This document shows positions 7,551 to 16,036 of a DNA stretch of 41,161 nt, one piece after another. Within the stretch, counting starts at the first letter, position 1. Each line of letters opens with the position of its first letter. The position numbers and the translations under genes were made by a program. The notes beneath the pieces were generated by a model that had not been told where the DNA came from, searched no databases, and worked only from the letters and a program-made list of their open reading frames with translations. Source of the DNA: Flavobacterium buctense (lineage in GTDB: Bacteria > Bacteroidota > Bacteroidia > Flavobacteriales > Flavobacteriaceae); NCBI RefSeq assembly GCF_014486695.1, contig NZ_JACTAB010000011.1, positions 1 to 41,161 of the forward strand, in the 5' to 3' direction.

Positions 7551-10018
7551 TACTTAAACCTTTTTAATAATCTGTATTTCCATTTGGCAAAGAATCCAGT
7601 TGGTTCATCATCTTCATGATAACCACTGCCGTAGCCATAACCGTAACTGTAACCATAGCCGTAACCGTAGCCGTAACCAACACCATACTTGGCTTTATTC
7701 TCATATCCGTTAAAGATAATGCTCACATTATTCAACTCACCACGTTTAGTTCTGTTGTTTAAAAGTGTTAACATTTCTTTTTTGGTGAAGTTTTGTCTAA
7801 CAATGTATAGGGTAACATCACAAAACTGTGCTAATTCTAATGCATCAGAAACCAAACCTACAGGCGGTGTATCTAGAATGATATAATCGTAATTCTCCTT
7901 TAAACGCATTATCATTTCTTTCATAGAATCTCCCAGAATCAATTCGGAAGGATTTGGCGGAATTGGTCCGGAAGTAATAACATCAAGATAAGGAATGTGA
8001 GTATGTTGTATAACTTCGTCTAAAGTTTTTTGACCGATTAAATAATTCACCGCACCGATATCATTTTGAATATTAAAATCATCAAAGATTTTCGGTTTTC
8101 TTAAGTCGAGTCCAAGTATAATCGTTTTTTTCTCACTCAATGCAAAAACGGTTGCAATATTAATGGAGCAAAATGTTTTTCCTTCACCACTGACAGAAGA
8201 AGTTAACATCAAAGTTTTAGTACCTTCAATACTTTGTTTTTTGTATAAAAATTGTAATGAAGAACGTATCGCTCTAAAGGATTCCGAAAGGGCTGATTTT
8301 GGCCTTTCAAATACTGACAAATTGGTTTCAGAATGTTTTATTCCCACTATTCCAATTAATGGTAATTGTGTTAAACTTGAGATATCTTCAATATTCTGAA
8401 TCGAATTGCTAATAAAGAAAATGAAGAATACCAATACCAATGGAATCAACAATCCCATAAAAAAAGCCAAAACATAATTTACCCCGGTTTTTGGCCCTAA
8501 TAAACCACCTCCAACGTCTTTGGCCGGATCAATAAATTTTATATCGGATAAATTGGCTGCTTTAACGATAGAAGCTTCACTTCTTTTTTGCAAAAAGGTA
8601 TTGTAAATATTATCGCTTAAGTTGTATTTTCTGGACAGTTTTAACCATTCTTGCTTATTTTCAGGAAGCATACTGATTTCACTTTCAACCTTTTGAATTT
8701 TTTGATTGACCAATCTCAAATCATATTCTAATGCGCTTCGCAATGAATTCCCATTTTCCAACAATACTTTTTTAACCGATTGGATTTCGTTATCTATTCT
8801 TTCATAGTAAACATCACCTTTGATAGAGTATCCTAACTCCGACCTTTGGATGGATAAATCAATCAGCTTACCAACGTTATTAGCGATATTGGGTTCTTCT
8901 ATTCCTGCTACAGTTGGAGCCGGTAATTTCGAAAAGTCGACACTGTTTTTGAGGTAATTTTTTAATAAATTCAGATAAGCAATTTTGCGTTCAACCTCAT
9001 CCTTTTGTTGATCATAATCTAATAATTGACTTTTGTAAGTAACTCCACCTTCTTCGATATCAAGCACATTATTGGTTTTGCTGAAAACTTTCAAGTCGTC
9101 ACCGGAATCTTTTAATTGCTCTTCCATTTTTACTAAGGTTTCATCAATAAAATTGATAGTATTCTCAGCAAATTTGTTTTTGTTGTCAAGCTGTCTTTTG
9201 ATTAAAACGTCTACCGTTGCGTTTAGATAATCAACCATTCTGGCTTTGTTGGTACCTTCCATACTTAACCTAAGTATAGAACCGGCTCTTTCATCTAAAT
9301 CTACCCTAACTCCTTTGAAAGCAGAAACCGTATTATCATAGGAATTGAAACGAATTAAAACTTCTTCCCCAAACTTTTTTTGGGGCGCTTTAGACAATCT
9401 TAGTGTCCAATGCAAAAAAGACAGGTTAACTTCTTGTCCAATTTTATAGGTCTGTTTAAATTCTGTATTAGGAACAGGAACTACCGATTTAGTATTGTTT
9501 TTATAACAAATAACTCCGGCACTACTAGCCTGAAAAGGAATGGTTATCTGATAAGTATCTTTGGACAGCATTTTTACTTTAATGAACTGTTCGTATAATT
9601 GATTTTTACTTTTATCAATAACCACTTCAAAAGGAACGTCTCCGTATACGTCTTGTAAAAAGTACTCCGTTTGCTTGAAATAATCAATGTAGAAACCCAA
9701 TCTATCTACAACTAATTCATTGTGTGATCTGGATTTTAATGTAGTGGAAATCATTTGCACTTTATCGGAAGTACCACCCCAATTGAATACCAAACTCGTA
9801 TTAGCGGTAAAAAAGGGATTGTTTTCTTCTTGCACAGCAATCGTTGTCTCAATTCCGTATATCTTTTGCTTTCTCACATTTACTTGATGCGCAATAGAAA
9901 AAGCTATGATTAATCCAATAACAAACCATTTCCAATAGCTGATGGTTTTGATCAAAAAACCCTTAAAATCAAAACTATTTTGTTTATCAAAAAAAGTAAA
10001 ATCTTTTACGTCTAACAT
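7550..10018 (-). CDS. Wzc-type polysaccharide co-polymerase / tyrosine autokinase
   Basis: An 822-aa inner-membrane BY-kinase that controls capsule or exopolysaccharide chain length and export by cycles of tyrosine autophosphorylation. There is a first membrane helix at ~25-45, a long periplasmic coiled-coil region, and a second helix at ~510-535 (VLAFFMGLLIPLVLVFFIFF). The cytoplasmic kinase has Walker A (SVSGEGKT, near residue 605), Walker A' (ILGLDLRKPK, ~635) and Walker B (YIILDTPP, ~710). Residues ~775-800 are an alternating Gly-Tyr cluster with 10 tyrosines (starting YGVGYGYG), the expected autophosphorylation tail but unusually regular. It follows the Wza-type gene by 12 bases and overlaps the epimerase gene by one base. 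Confidence 0.94.
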   Translation of the reverse strand: MLDVKDFTFFDKQNSFDFKGFLIKTISYWKWFVIGLIIAFSIAHQVNVRKQKIYGIETTIAVQEENNPFFTANTSLVFNWGGTSDKVQMISTTLKSRSHNELVVDRLGFYIDYFKQTEYFLQDVYGDVPFEVVIDKSKNQLYEQFIKVKMLSKDTYQITIPFQASSAGVICYKNNTKSVVPVPNTEFKQTYKIGQEVNLSFLHWTLRLSKAPQKKFGEEVLIRFNSYDNTVSAFKGVRVDLDERAGSILRLSMEGTNKARMVDYLNATVDVLIKRQLDNKNKFAENTINFIDETLVKMEEQLKDSGDDLKVFSKTNNVLDIEEGGVTYKSQLLDYDQQKDEVERKIAYLNLLKNYLKNSVDFSKLPAPTVAGIEEPNIANNVGKLIDLSIQRSELGYSIKGDVYYERIDNEIQSVKKVLLENGNSLRSALEYDLRLVNQKIQKVESEISMLPENKQEWLKLSRKYNLSDNIYNTFLQKRSEASIVKAANLSDIKFIDPAKDVGGGLLGPKTGVNYVLAFFMGLLIPLVLVFFIFFISNSIQNIEDISSLTQLPLIGIVGIKHSETNLSVFERPKSALSESFRAIRSSLQFLYKKQSIEGTKTLMLTSSVSGEGKTFCSINIATVFALSEKKTIILGLDLRKPKIFDDFNIQNDIGAVNYLIGQKTLDEVIQHTHIPYLDVITSGPIPPNPSELILGDSMKEMIMRLKENYDYIILDTPPVGLVSDALELAQFCDVTLYIVRQNFTKKEMLTLLNNRTKRGELNNVSIIFNGYENKAKYGVGYGYGYGYGYSYGYGYGSGYHEDDEPTGFFAKWKYRLLKRFK
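7629..7690 (-). repeat. Hexanucleotide-like repeat encoding the Gly-Tyr tail
   Basis: On the coding (minus) strand the DNA alternates GGT/GGC with TAC/TAT codons, giving near-perfect 6-base periodicity (GGTTAC, GGCTAC). Such an array can gain or lose Gly-Tyr units by slippage without a frameshift. That would change the number of phosphorylatable tyrosines in the kinase tail. Confidence 0.7.
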
Positions 10019-10030
10019 GGAAAGTAGGTA

Positions 10031-10819
10031 TTAATTACTGAGTAACAAATAAGTGGTTGTAGCTAATGACAATAAAGTTACTATTGTAGTCAAGGATTCT
10101 ATTCCGGTTTTACCCGTTCCCCATGTCTTTTGTTTCAAAGGTTTTACATAAATGTAATCGTTAGGTTGGAGAAAAAAACCAGGAGAATTTACTGCTTTAC
10201 TATCGGTCAAATCGAGGCTGAAAGTTTCACTTCCTTGCGGAAAACTTCTAATTACTTTTACATCTTTTCTGTCTCCAGTAATGGTTATATCACCCGCATT
10301 AGCAATGGCTTCCATGATATTTACTTTGTCTTGGTATAAAGTTTTAGTACCCATACTCCCAACTTCACCATTTATAGTGTATCTGAAACCGGCTAATTTT
10401 ACTATTACAAAAATCCCGGCTTCGTTTTTAAAATACTTTTCGAAAAGCAGTTTTTCAATCTTAACCCTAACTTCCTCTGTTGTATATCCTAAAACATTTA
10501 CTTCACCCAAAGCAGGCAACCTGATATTTCCGTGATCATCAACAGAATACCCATTCAAATAATTATTTTGTTCTCCAACTGAACCAACATTTTGTCCGCC
10601 GGTTGGATTAAAAATTTCGACCAATTTTGGGTCTATTGCCCTAATAGCAATATTCAATAAATCATTAGTCTGAAGACGATACGGCTTTTGATTTGAAGGT
10701 GTTACCACCGCATTTGTGCCATCATTATTGTTTTGAAGATAAATCAAATCCTTGGTAGGAACGCATGAGGTCAATAAAATACTGAGTAGGAAAAATAAAT
10801 ATATATTGGGTTTATTCAT
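10031..10819 (-). CDS. Polysaccharide export outer-membrane lipoprotein (Wza family)
   Basis: Forms or contributes to the outer-membrane export channel for capsule or exopolysaccharide. I choose the ATG at 10819 (262 aa), because it gives a good lipoprotein signal peptide with lipobox LLTSC (Cys19); an upstream TTG at 10843 would add a poor 8-residue extension. The poly-export domain (YRLQTNDLLNIAI..., from ~48) is followed by an SLBB-like region with GEVNVLGYTTEEV and FRYTINGEVGSMGT. Near the C-terminus SLTTIVTLLSLATTTYLLL may span or insert in the membrane, as is common in Bacteroidota relatives. First gene of the operon, behind the promoter at 10845-10874. Confidence 0.92.
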   Translation of the reverse strand: MNKPNIYLFFLLSILLTSCVPTKDLIYLQNNNDGTNAVVTPSNQKPYRLQTNDLLNIAIRAIDPKLVEIFNPTGGQNVGSVGEQNNYLNGYSVDDHGNIRLPALGEVNVLGYTTEEVRVKIEKLLFEKYFKNEAGIFVIVKLAGFRYTINGEVGSMGTKTLYQDKVNIMEAIANAGDITITGDRKDVKVIRSFPQGSETFSLDLTDSKAVNSPGFFLQPNDYIYVKPLKQKTWGTGKTGIESLTTIVTLLSLATTTYLLLSN

Positions 10820-10844
10820 TAGTTTTAAAAAAAAAATTAGCAAA

Positions 10845-10874
10845 CAAAGATAGATTTTTCAAATCTAAATACAA
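10845..10874 (-). promoter_or_regulatory. Promoter of the polysaccharide operon
   Basis: On the minus strand TTG (10874-10872) is followed after 19 bases by TATCTTTG (10852-10845), a full match to the Bacteroidota TTG-N17-23-TAnnTTTG pattern. Transcription would start about 20 bases before the ATG at 10819. The -33 region lies inside a 21-bp tandem duplication. Confidence 0.7.
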
Positions 10875-10895
10875 ATTTTTCAAATCTAAATACAA
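10854..10895. repeat. Perfect 21-bp tandem duplication in the operon promoter
   Basis: Two identical, directly adjacent copies (10854-10874 and 10875-10895) of a 21-base unit beginning ATTTTTCAAATCTAAA. On the minus strand each copy contains a TTG and a TAGATTTG (another TAnnTTTG match), so the duplication multiplies promoter-like elements in front of the export lipoprotein gene. Confidence 0.9.
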
Positions 10896-10918
10896 AAATG
10901 TCTTTAACTGTTAATTTG

Positions 10919-11539
10919 CTATGAACTTTTTAAAGAATTTTCAAAAGGAACACGATTCAAAATACTTCTGCCTAAAGTCACTTCATCTGCATATTCTAAT
11001 TCGTCGCCAACGGCAATTCCTCTGGCAATAGTAGAAGTTTTAATATCGAAATCTTTGATTTGCTTGAAGATATAAAAATTCGTTGTATCGCCTTCCATAG
11101 TTGAGCTCAAAGCAAATATCAATTCTTCTGTTTGGCCTAATTTTACTTTTTCAACTAAAGAAGTAATGTTTAGCTGACTTGGACCGACACCATCGATGGG
11201 GGAAATTTTTCCGCCTAGAACATGGTAAATCCCTTTGAACTGATTGGTGTTTTCAATCGCCATAACATCGCGAACATCTTCCACCACACAAATAATTTTG
11301 TGATTTCTCGCAGGATTATGGCAAATTTCACATACCTCAACATCAGAAATATTGTGACAATTTTTACAAAACTTAATTTCTTCACGCATGGTGGTAAGCG
11401 CTTCAGACAGAAAACGGGTTTGCTCTACCGGTTGCTTCAGCAAATGCAATACTAAACGCAAAGCCGTTCGCTTACCGATTCCGGGCAATTGAGACACTTC
11501 GTTAACCGCTTTTTCTAAAATTTTTGATGAAAATTCCAT
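10919..11539 (-). CDS. recR: Recombination mediator protein RecR
   Basis: RecR acts with RecO (and RecF) to load RecA on single-stranded DNA at gaps. The 206-aa length is normal. It has the N-terminal helix-hairpin-helix [12 protein letters not shown], a four-cysteine zinc finger ([16 protein letters not shown]), and a Toprim domain beginning [15 protein letters not shown] and continuing with GVGP. The C-terminal [20 protein letters not shown] is conserved. It lies 99 bases upstream of the polysaccharide operon in the same direction, but a separate promoter for that operon is visible in the gap, so co-transcription is not required. Confidence 0.96.
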   Translation of the reverse strand: MEFSSKILEKAVNEVSQLPGIGKRTALRLVLHLLKQPVEQTRFLSEALTTMREEIKFCKNCHNISDVEVCEICHNPARNHKIICVVEDVRDVMAIENTNQFKGIYHVLGGKISPIDGVGPSQLNITSLVEKVKLGQTEELIFALSSTMEGDTTNFYIFKQIKDFDIKTSTIARGIAVGDELEYADEVTLGRSILNRVPFENSLKSS

Positions 11540-11560
11540 GAGACAAAAATAATGTAAAAA

Positions 11561-11672
11561 GAGTATAGAATATAGAGAAAAGAATATAGAAACTTTTAAG
11601 CATCCTATTTCTAAAAATTAAATTGCTATTCATTCATTTTGTCTATTCTCTATTTTCTGTATTCTATTTTCT
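11561..11672. repeat. Imperfect inverted repeat of AGAATATAGA-like units
   Basis: The divergent gap between recR and the symporter gene has a left arm at 11561-11590 (GAGTATAGAATATAGAGAAA...) and a right arm at 11642-11672 (TCTATTCTCTATTTTCTG...) that is its imperfect reverse complement. Each arm is itself made of short AGAATAGA-like units. About 50 unrelated bases lie between the arms. No protein is encoded here. Confidence 0.65.
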
Positions 11673-11705
11673 TTTTGTATTTTGGCTCATTATAAAACCT
11701 AACTT

Positions 11706-13202
11706 ATGTCACCAACTACAATCTTAATTATTATAGTTATCTACTTTGGCTTATTGATTTTGATTTCCAATATTGTAAGCAAAAAAGGATCGGACAACGA
11801 CACTTTTTTTAAGGCCAATAAAAACTCTAAATGGTATTTGGTGGCTTTTGGAATGATAGGAACAGCGCTGTCAGGTGTGACTTTTATTTCGGTTCCAGGC
11901 GAAGTGGGCAATCCTGATTTGCAGTTTAAATATTTTCAGTTTGTTTTAGGAAACGCCATTGGTTTTTTAATTATTGCCAAAGTCTTACTCCCATTGTATT
12001 ACCGCATGAACCTGACGTCGATATACAGTTATATTGAACAGCGTTTAGGTACTATAAGTTATAAAACTGCTGCTTCTATTTTCTTAATCAGTCGCACCAT
12101 TGGTTCGGCTTTCCGATTGTATTTAGTGGTGATTGTATTGCAACGCTATGTGTTTGATGCCTTTACTATTCCGTTTGCATTAACTGTTTTAATTTCATTG
12201 GGATTGATCTTTGCCTACACTTATCGCGGCGGATTGAAAACAATTATCATCACCGATACTTTGCAGACATTCTTCTTGGTTTCTTCGGTGTTTTTGACCA
12301 TTTATTTTATTTGTGACAGTCTGGATTTTGGCGCATTTCAAGCTTTTGAAGCGGTAAAAAACAGTAACTATTCTAAAGTTTTCTTTTTTGAAGATTATTT
12401 GAAAGGCCATTATTTTTGGAAGCAAATACTTGGCGGCATCTTCGTGACGATTGCCATGGTTGGTTTAGACCAAGATTTAATGCAGAAAAATTTGAGTTGT
12501 AAAAACATAGGGGAAGCCCAAAAAAACATGTACACTTTTACCGGAATTTTTGTGCTGATCAATATTTTCTTTTTGAGTGTTGGTGCCTTATTATACCTCT
12601 ATGCTGAGAAAAACGGTATTGCTATTCCTATGGTTGACGGAGTGGCGCGCACCGATTTATTGTTTCCTGAAATTGCTTTTAACCATTTAACGATAGTGCC
12701 GGCTGTAGTTTTTTTATTGGGATTAACCGCTGCGACTTTTGCTACTACAGATAGTGCTTTGACCGCATTAACGACTTCTTTCTGCGTGGATTTTTTAGGC
12801 ATGGACAAAGTCGAAAACCAAAACAAACCCAATATTGTCAGAACTCGCCACTTGGTTCATGTTGGATTTTCGTTCTTGATGTTTTTGGTGATTGTATTGT
12901 TCAACGCAGTGAATGACGCTTCGGTGGTGAAGATGATTTTTAAGATTGCTTCATATACTTACGGACCGCTTTTAGGGTTGTATGCTTTTGGTTTATTTAT
13001 AAAATCGAAAACGGTTCACGATAAATTTGTGCCTTTGGTTTGCGTGATTTCTCCGGCGATTTGTTTTTTTATCAGCAAGTATTCCGCGGAGTTATTAGGG
13101 AATTATGTATTAGATAACGAATTGATTATAGTAAACGGTTTCATCACTTTTATCGGATTGCTTTTGATTAGCAAACCGGCGACAGAAAATACCCGATATT
13201 AA
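11706..13202 (+). CDS. Sodium:solute symporter (SSS family)
   Basis: A 498-aa integral membrane protein with about 13 hydrophobic helices and the SSS (PF00474) layout. Features include the first helix followed by the conserved GMIGTALSGVTFISVPG unwound region, YSYIEQRLG, YTYRGGLKTIIITDTLQ (a strong family signature) and GLTAATFATTDSALTALTTSF with the Ser/Thr-rich sodium-site region in the fifth core helix. It imports an organic solute with Na+, but the substrate cannot be told from sequence; relatives carry sugars, amino acids, sialic acid or myo-inositol. It is a single gene divergent from recR, with no catabolic gene beside it. Confidence 0.93.
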   Translation: MSPTTILIIIVIYFGLLILISNIVSKKGSDNDTFFKANKNSKWYLVAFGMIGTALSGVTFISVPGEVGNPDLQFKYFQFVLGNAIGFLIIAKVLLPLYYRMNLTSIYSYIEQRLGTISYKTAASIFLISRTIGSAFRLYLVVIVLQRYVFDAFTIPFALTVLISLGLIFAYTYRGGLKTIIITDTLQTFFLVSSVFLTIYFICDSLDFGAFQAFEAVKNSNYSKVFFFEDYLKGHYFWKQILGGIFVTIAMVGLDQDLMQKNLSCKNIGEAQKNMYTFTGIFVLINIFFLSVGALLYLYAEKNGIAIPMVDGVARTDLLFPEIAFNHLTIVPAVVFLLGLTAATFATTDSALTALTTSFCVDFLGMDKVENQNKPNIVRTRHLVHVGFSFLMFLVIVLFNAVNDASVVKMIFKIASYTYGPLLGLYAFGLFIKSKTVHDKFVPLVCVISPAICFFISKYSAELLGNYVLDNELIIVNGFITFIGLLLISKPATENTRY

Positions 13203-13294
13203 AAAGGATTCCTTTCTAGCCCTGATTGTAACGGTTGCCGTGCAAAAGTGGAAAGCAGGAAAATGGATAACAAAGTTGCCCGAACCTTTCGCTC

Positions 13295-13660
13295 CTAATA
13301 CTGATTTGTAGCTAATAAAACCAACGTACAAGCCACTTCTACTTTGATACCGTTGCTTTGTAACAATTGGTAAAATTCAGGATTCTCAGTGCCCGGATTG
13401 AATATCACACGCTTCGGTTTGGTTTCGATGATGTAGTTGTAATACTCTCTTTGTCTTATCGGATTTAGGTACAAAGTAACCGTATCGATGTTTTTAAGCG
13501 GAATATTTTTGGTTCTGATGGTAACTCCTGCTACTTCGCCTTGATTCTGACCAATGGCCAGTACCGAATGCCCCTTTTCGACTAACATAGTGATGGCTTT
13601 GAAAGCGTATCTTTCCGGTTTGGTCGTAGCGCCGAGTACTAGTGTTTTCTTATTTTTCAT
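13295..13660 (-). CDS. CoA-binding domain protein (YccU-like)
   Basis: A 121-aa single-domain Rossmann protein of the CoA_binding_2 family. The N-terminal VLGATTKPERYAFKAITML and GHSVLAIGQNQ, then IDTVTLYLNP and RVIFNPGTENPEF, are typical. The family resembles the N-terminal domain of succinyl-CoA synthetase alpha subunits; the role of stand-alone members is not established. It is convergent with the symporter gene (92-base gap) and divergent from the MarC gene. Confidence 0.88.
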   Translation of the reverse strand: MKNKKTLVLGATTKPERYAFKAITMLVEKGHSVLAIGQNQGEVAGVTIRTKNIPLKNIDTVTLYLNPIRQREYYNYIIETKPKRVIFNPGTENPEFYQLLQSNGIKVEVACTLVLLATNQY

Positions 13661-13715
13661 GGGGCAAATTTAACTAATAATGTTTTTAAATTAACACTTA
13701 CTTTTATTCTTTACT

Positions 13716-13723
13716 TATCTTTG
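13716..13723 (+). promoter_or_regulatory. Candidate -7 box TATCTTTG for the MarC gene
   Basis: Exact TAnnTTTG match 24 bases before the ATG at 13748. I find no TTG at the expected -33 spacing. Confidence 0.45.
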
Positions 13724-13747
13724 TTACCGATTTGAATTTTTATAAAA

Positions 13748-14383
13748 ATGGAACTCTTTTTGAATACTTTTTTTGTCCTTTTGGGGGCTTTGTTTTCGGT
13801 TTTAAATCCCATTGGTGTTATTCCTTTCTTTGTTGGTTTAACCCAAGATTATGACAAAGCAGAACGCTCTCGGGTATCGCTTTTGACCGCCATCAATGTT
13901 TGTATTATTTTATTAATCTCTTTTTTTATTGGTGAATTTGTATTGAGCTTTTTTGGGATTACCATTTCGGCTCTTCGTATTGCCGGTGGTATTTTGATTG
14001 CGAGTTCCGGATTTGGTTTGCTCAATGCCAATCCGAAAAAACGAAAAGGGATCAGCAAAGAAGTGGAAGAAGATTTGCAAAACAGAAATTCGATTGCGTT
14101 AACGCCTTTGGCGATGCCCATGTTGGCCGGTCCGGGTTCGATTTCGCTTTTAATTGCGTTTAACCAAGACCACCATTCTACTCCGGAAATTTTATCTTCT
14201 GTTATTTCCATAATCATAGTATCGTTATTGATTTTTTTAATTTTGAGAAGCGCTCATTATTTGGCTAAATACCTTGGCGCCTCGGGCATTGTGGCGATTT
14301 CCAGAATTGTTGGTTTCCTTACGGTTGCTATTGGAATTCAGTACATTATTAGTGCGGTTTTGAGTATTATCCGCGGCATATAG
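13748..14383 (+). CDS. MarC family integral membrane protein
   Basis: A 211-aa inner-membrane protein with six predicted helices. The N-terminal FVLLGALFSVLNPIGVIPFF and the central PLAMPMLAGPGSISLLI are diagnostic of the MarC (UPF0056) family; the second NP/AGPG motif suggests the usual internal duplication. Despite the name, the family has no firmly established transport or resistance function. It starts its own unit and is followed after 24 bases by a lipoprotein gene. Confidence 0.93.
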   Translation: MELFLNTFFVLLGALFSVLNPIGVIPFFVGLTQDYDKAERSRVSLLTAINVCIILLISFFIGEFVLSFFGITISALRIAGGILIASSGFGLLNANPKKRKGISKEVEEDLQNRNSIALTPLAMPMLAGPGSISLLIAFNQDHHSTPEILSSVISIIIVSLLIFLILRSAHYLAKYLGASGIVAISRIVGFLTVAIGIQYIISAVLSIIRGI

Positions 14384-14407
14384 TTTGTTATCTATTTTAT
14401 ATATTTC

Positions 14408-15043
14408 ATGAAAAAAACGTTATTTATTTTAGCCAGTATAGCTTTGTTGATTGGCTGCAAATCAGGGCAGAATCAATCCAAAAACAGCAAGGAATTGCAA
14501 GAATTAGTTACAGTGATGCAAGGTCATTATTCTTCAGAGCAGCAATCAATTGCAGACAAAGACTATTATAACATTTCTCTCCGAATGACGCCGATTTGGA
14601 AAGCCAAAGGCAACTACCTTTTTGTAGAACAAGCCATTTTTGACAAACAAGACAAACCATATCGTGTTAGAATTTATAAAGTTTCGCAAAGAGGCGATGC
14701 ATTCATCAGCGAGATTTACACTCTAAAAGACGAAAAAACTTGGATTGGCAAATGGGTAACTCCGGAAGCTTATGACCAACTCACCGAAGCCGATATCGAA
14801 CTAAAACAAGGTTGTGAAGTTACGCTCAAACGCATCGGAAAAAACAAATTTGAAGGTGCCACAGGCGATAAAACTTGTCCGAGTGAATTGCGTGGTGCGA
14901 GTTGGGCCAACTCTAAAGTCACCGTAACCGTGAACTCAATTCTGTCTTGGGATCAAGGTTTTGACAAAGACGGCAAACAAGTTTGGGGTGCTACAAAAGG
15001 CGGATATGAGTTTATTAAAATTAAATCATTAGTAAACCCATAA
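14408..15043 (+). CDS. CpcT/CpeT-like lipoprotein
   Basis: A 211-aa protein with a lipoprotein signal peptide (lipobox LLIGC, Cys17). The body (LVTVMQGHYSSEQQS, YYNISLRMTPIWKAKGNYLFVEQA, YRVRIYKVSQ, GCEVTLKRIGKNKFEGATGDKTCPS, LRGASWANSKVTV) has the features of the CpeT/CpcT family. Cyanobacterial members attach bilin chromophores to phycobiliproteins. This organism shows no sign of phycobilisomes and the protein is exported, so a lyase function is unlikely; it may bind a hydrophobic ligand in the periplasm, which is inference. Two cysteines (GC, TC) are retained. Probably co-transcribed with marC (24-base gap) and ended by the terminator at 15042-15083. Confidence 0.82.
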   Translation: MKKTLFILASIALLIGCKSGQNQSKNSKELQELVTVMQGHYSSEQQSIADKDYYNISLRMTPIWKAKGNYLFVEQAIFDKQDKPYRVRIYKVSQRGDAFISEIYTLKDEKTWIGKWVTPEAYDQLTEADIELKQGCEVTLKRIGKNKFEGATGDKTCPSELRGASWANSKVTVTVNSILSWDQGFDKDGKQVWGATKGGYEFIKIKSLVNP

Positions 15044-15083
15044 AAAAATCCCAAAGACTAAATTCAGCCTTTGGGATTTTTTT
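15042..15083. terminator. Bidirectional rho-independent terminator
   Basis: A perfect 15-bp stem (15042-15056 with 15069-15083) has CCC/GGG in its core and A/T-runs at both ends, with a 12-base loop. It serves the convergent CpcT-like (plus) and CtlX (minus) genes. Confidence 0.9.
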
Positions 15084-15099
15084 AGAGTGTTACTTAAAA

Positions 15100-16035
15100 C
15101 TATGCCTTAGGCAGAAAAATTTCCGCCATCATGCAACGCGCACTTCCACCACCACAAGCTTCGATAGTATCTAAACTGGAGTGGATGATTTCCACGTGAG
15201 CTTCGAGTTGGGCGATTTGTTTTTTGGTCAAACTTTTAAAAGCCGACTCGCTCATCACTAGGTATCTTTTATCGTCTTTTCCTTTAACTTCGAGCATGTT
15301 TCCGGCAAAGTTATTGACTTGTTCTTCGGTGATTAAAATTACTTCTTTGTCATCGCCACGCAGACTGTCTAAAACCATTTTGCGTTCTTTTTTATCGTCG
15401 ATGCAATCGGCACAAACTACGGCAAACGTATCGCCTAAAGTCATCATGACATTGGTATGGTAAATCAGTTTTCTTTCGCCGTTAACCGTCTGGAACGCCT
15501 CAAAAATAACCGGAGTGAATTCGAAATCTTCACAAAATTCAATCATCAATTCTTCATCGGCTCTTGGAGAAAGCGCACAATAAGCTTTCCCGTTTTCGCG
15601 GTCTAGTAATAAACTTCCTGTACCTTCTAAGAAAACATTGTCTTCTTCGGCCAAAGTATAATCCATGATTTCGTTGATTTCGAAACCTTCGTCTTCTAAA
15701 ATATCGAGGATGTCTTCTCTTCTTTCGGCTCGGCGGTTTTCGGCAAACATTGGGTATAAAACCACATCACCGTTTTCGTGAAATGAAATCCAATTGTTTG
15801 GAAAAATACTATCGGGTGTATTGGGTTCCAATGTATCTTCGACTACGACCACGTTCACGTCTACTTTTCTTAGCTTGTTTACAAAAGCATCAAACTCGGC
15901 TTGGGCTTTAGCGTTTACGGTTTCCGGCGACAATCCGTCGAGGACTTTTTGGTAATAATTATTCACGGCTGTTTGTTCGTTCATACGAAACGCCACCGGA
16001 CGAATCATTAGTATGGCATTGGTAGTTTGTTTCAT
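15100..16035 (-). CDS. ctlX: Citrulline utilisation hydrolase CtlX-like
   Basis: A 311-aa member of the amidinotransferase / guanidino-modifying superfamily. Landmarks are MIRPVAFRMNEQTAVNNYYQ at the N-terminus, DSIFPNNWISFH (residues 76-86), LEGTGSLLLDR (137-146), the active-site His in YHTNVMM (H193), and the C-terminal CGGGSARCMMAEIF whose C301 is the likely nucleophile. This pattern matches the CtlX group, described for citrulline use. It acts in the cytosol on citrulline or a related ureido/guanidino compound. It is one base downstream of a DDAH-like gene on the same strand, so the two form an operon ending at the shared terminator. Confidence 0.88.
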   Translation of the reverse strand: MKQTTNAILMIRPVAFRMNEQTAVNNYYQKVLDGLSPETVNAKAQAEFDAFVNKLRKVDVNVVVVEDTLEPNTPDSIFPNNWISFHENGDVVLYPMFAENRRAERREDILDILEDEGFEINEIMDYTLAEEDNVFLEGTGSLLLDRENGKAYCALSPRADEELMIEFCEDFEFTPVIFEAFQTVNGERKLIYHTNVMMTLGDTFAVVCADCIDDKKERKMVLDSLRGDDKEVILITEEQVNNFAGNMLEVKGKDDKRYLVMSESAFKSLTKKQIAQLEAHVEIIHSSLDTIEACGGGSARCMMAEIFLPKA

Positions 16036-16036
16036 T

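Noticed and set aside
13203..13215. AAAGGATTCCTTT palindrome after the symporter gene as a terminator
   Set aside because: The loop would be a single base and no T-run follows; too weak to call.
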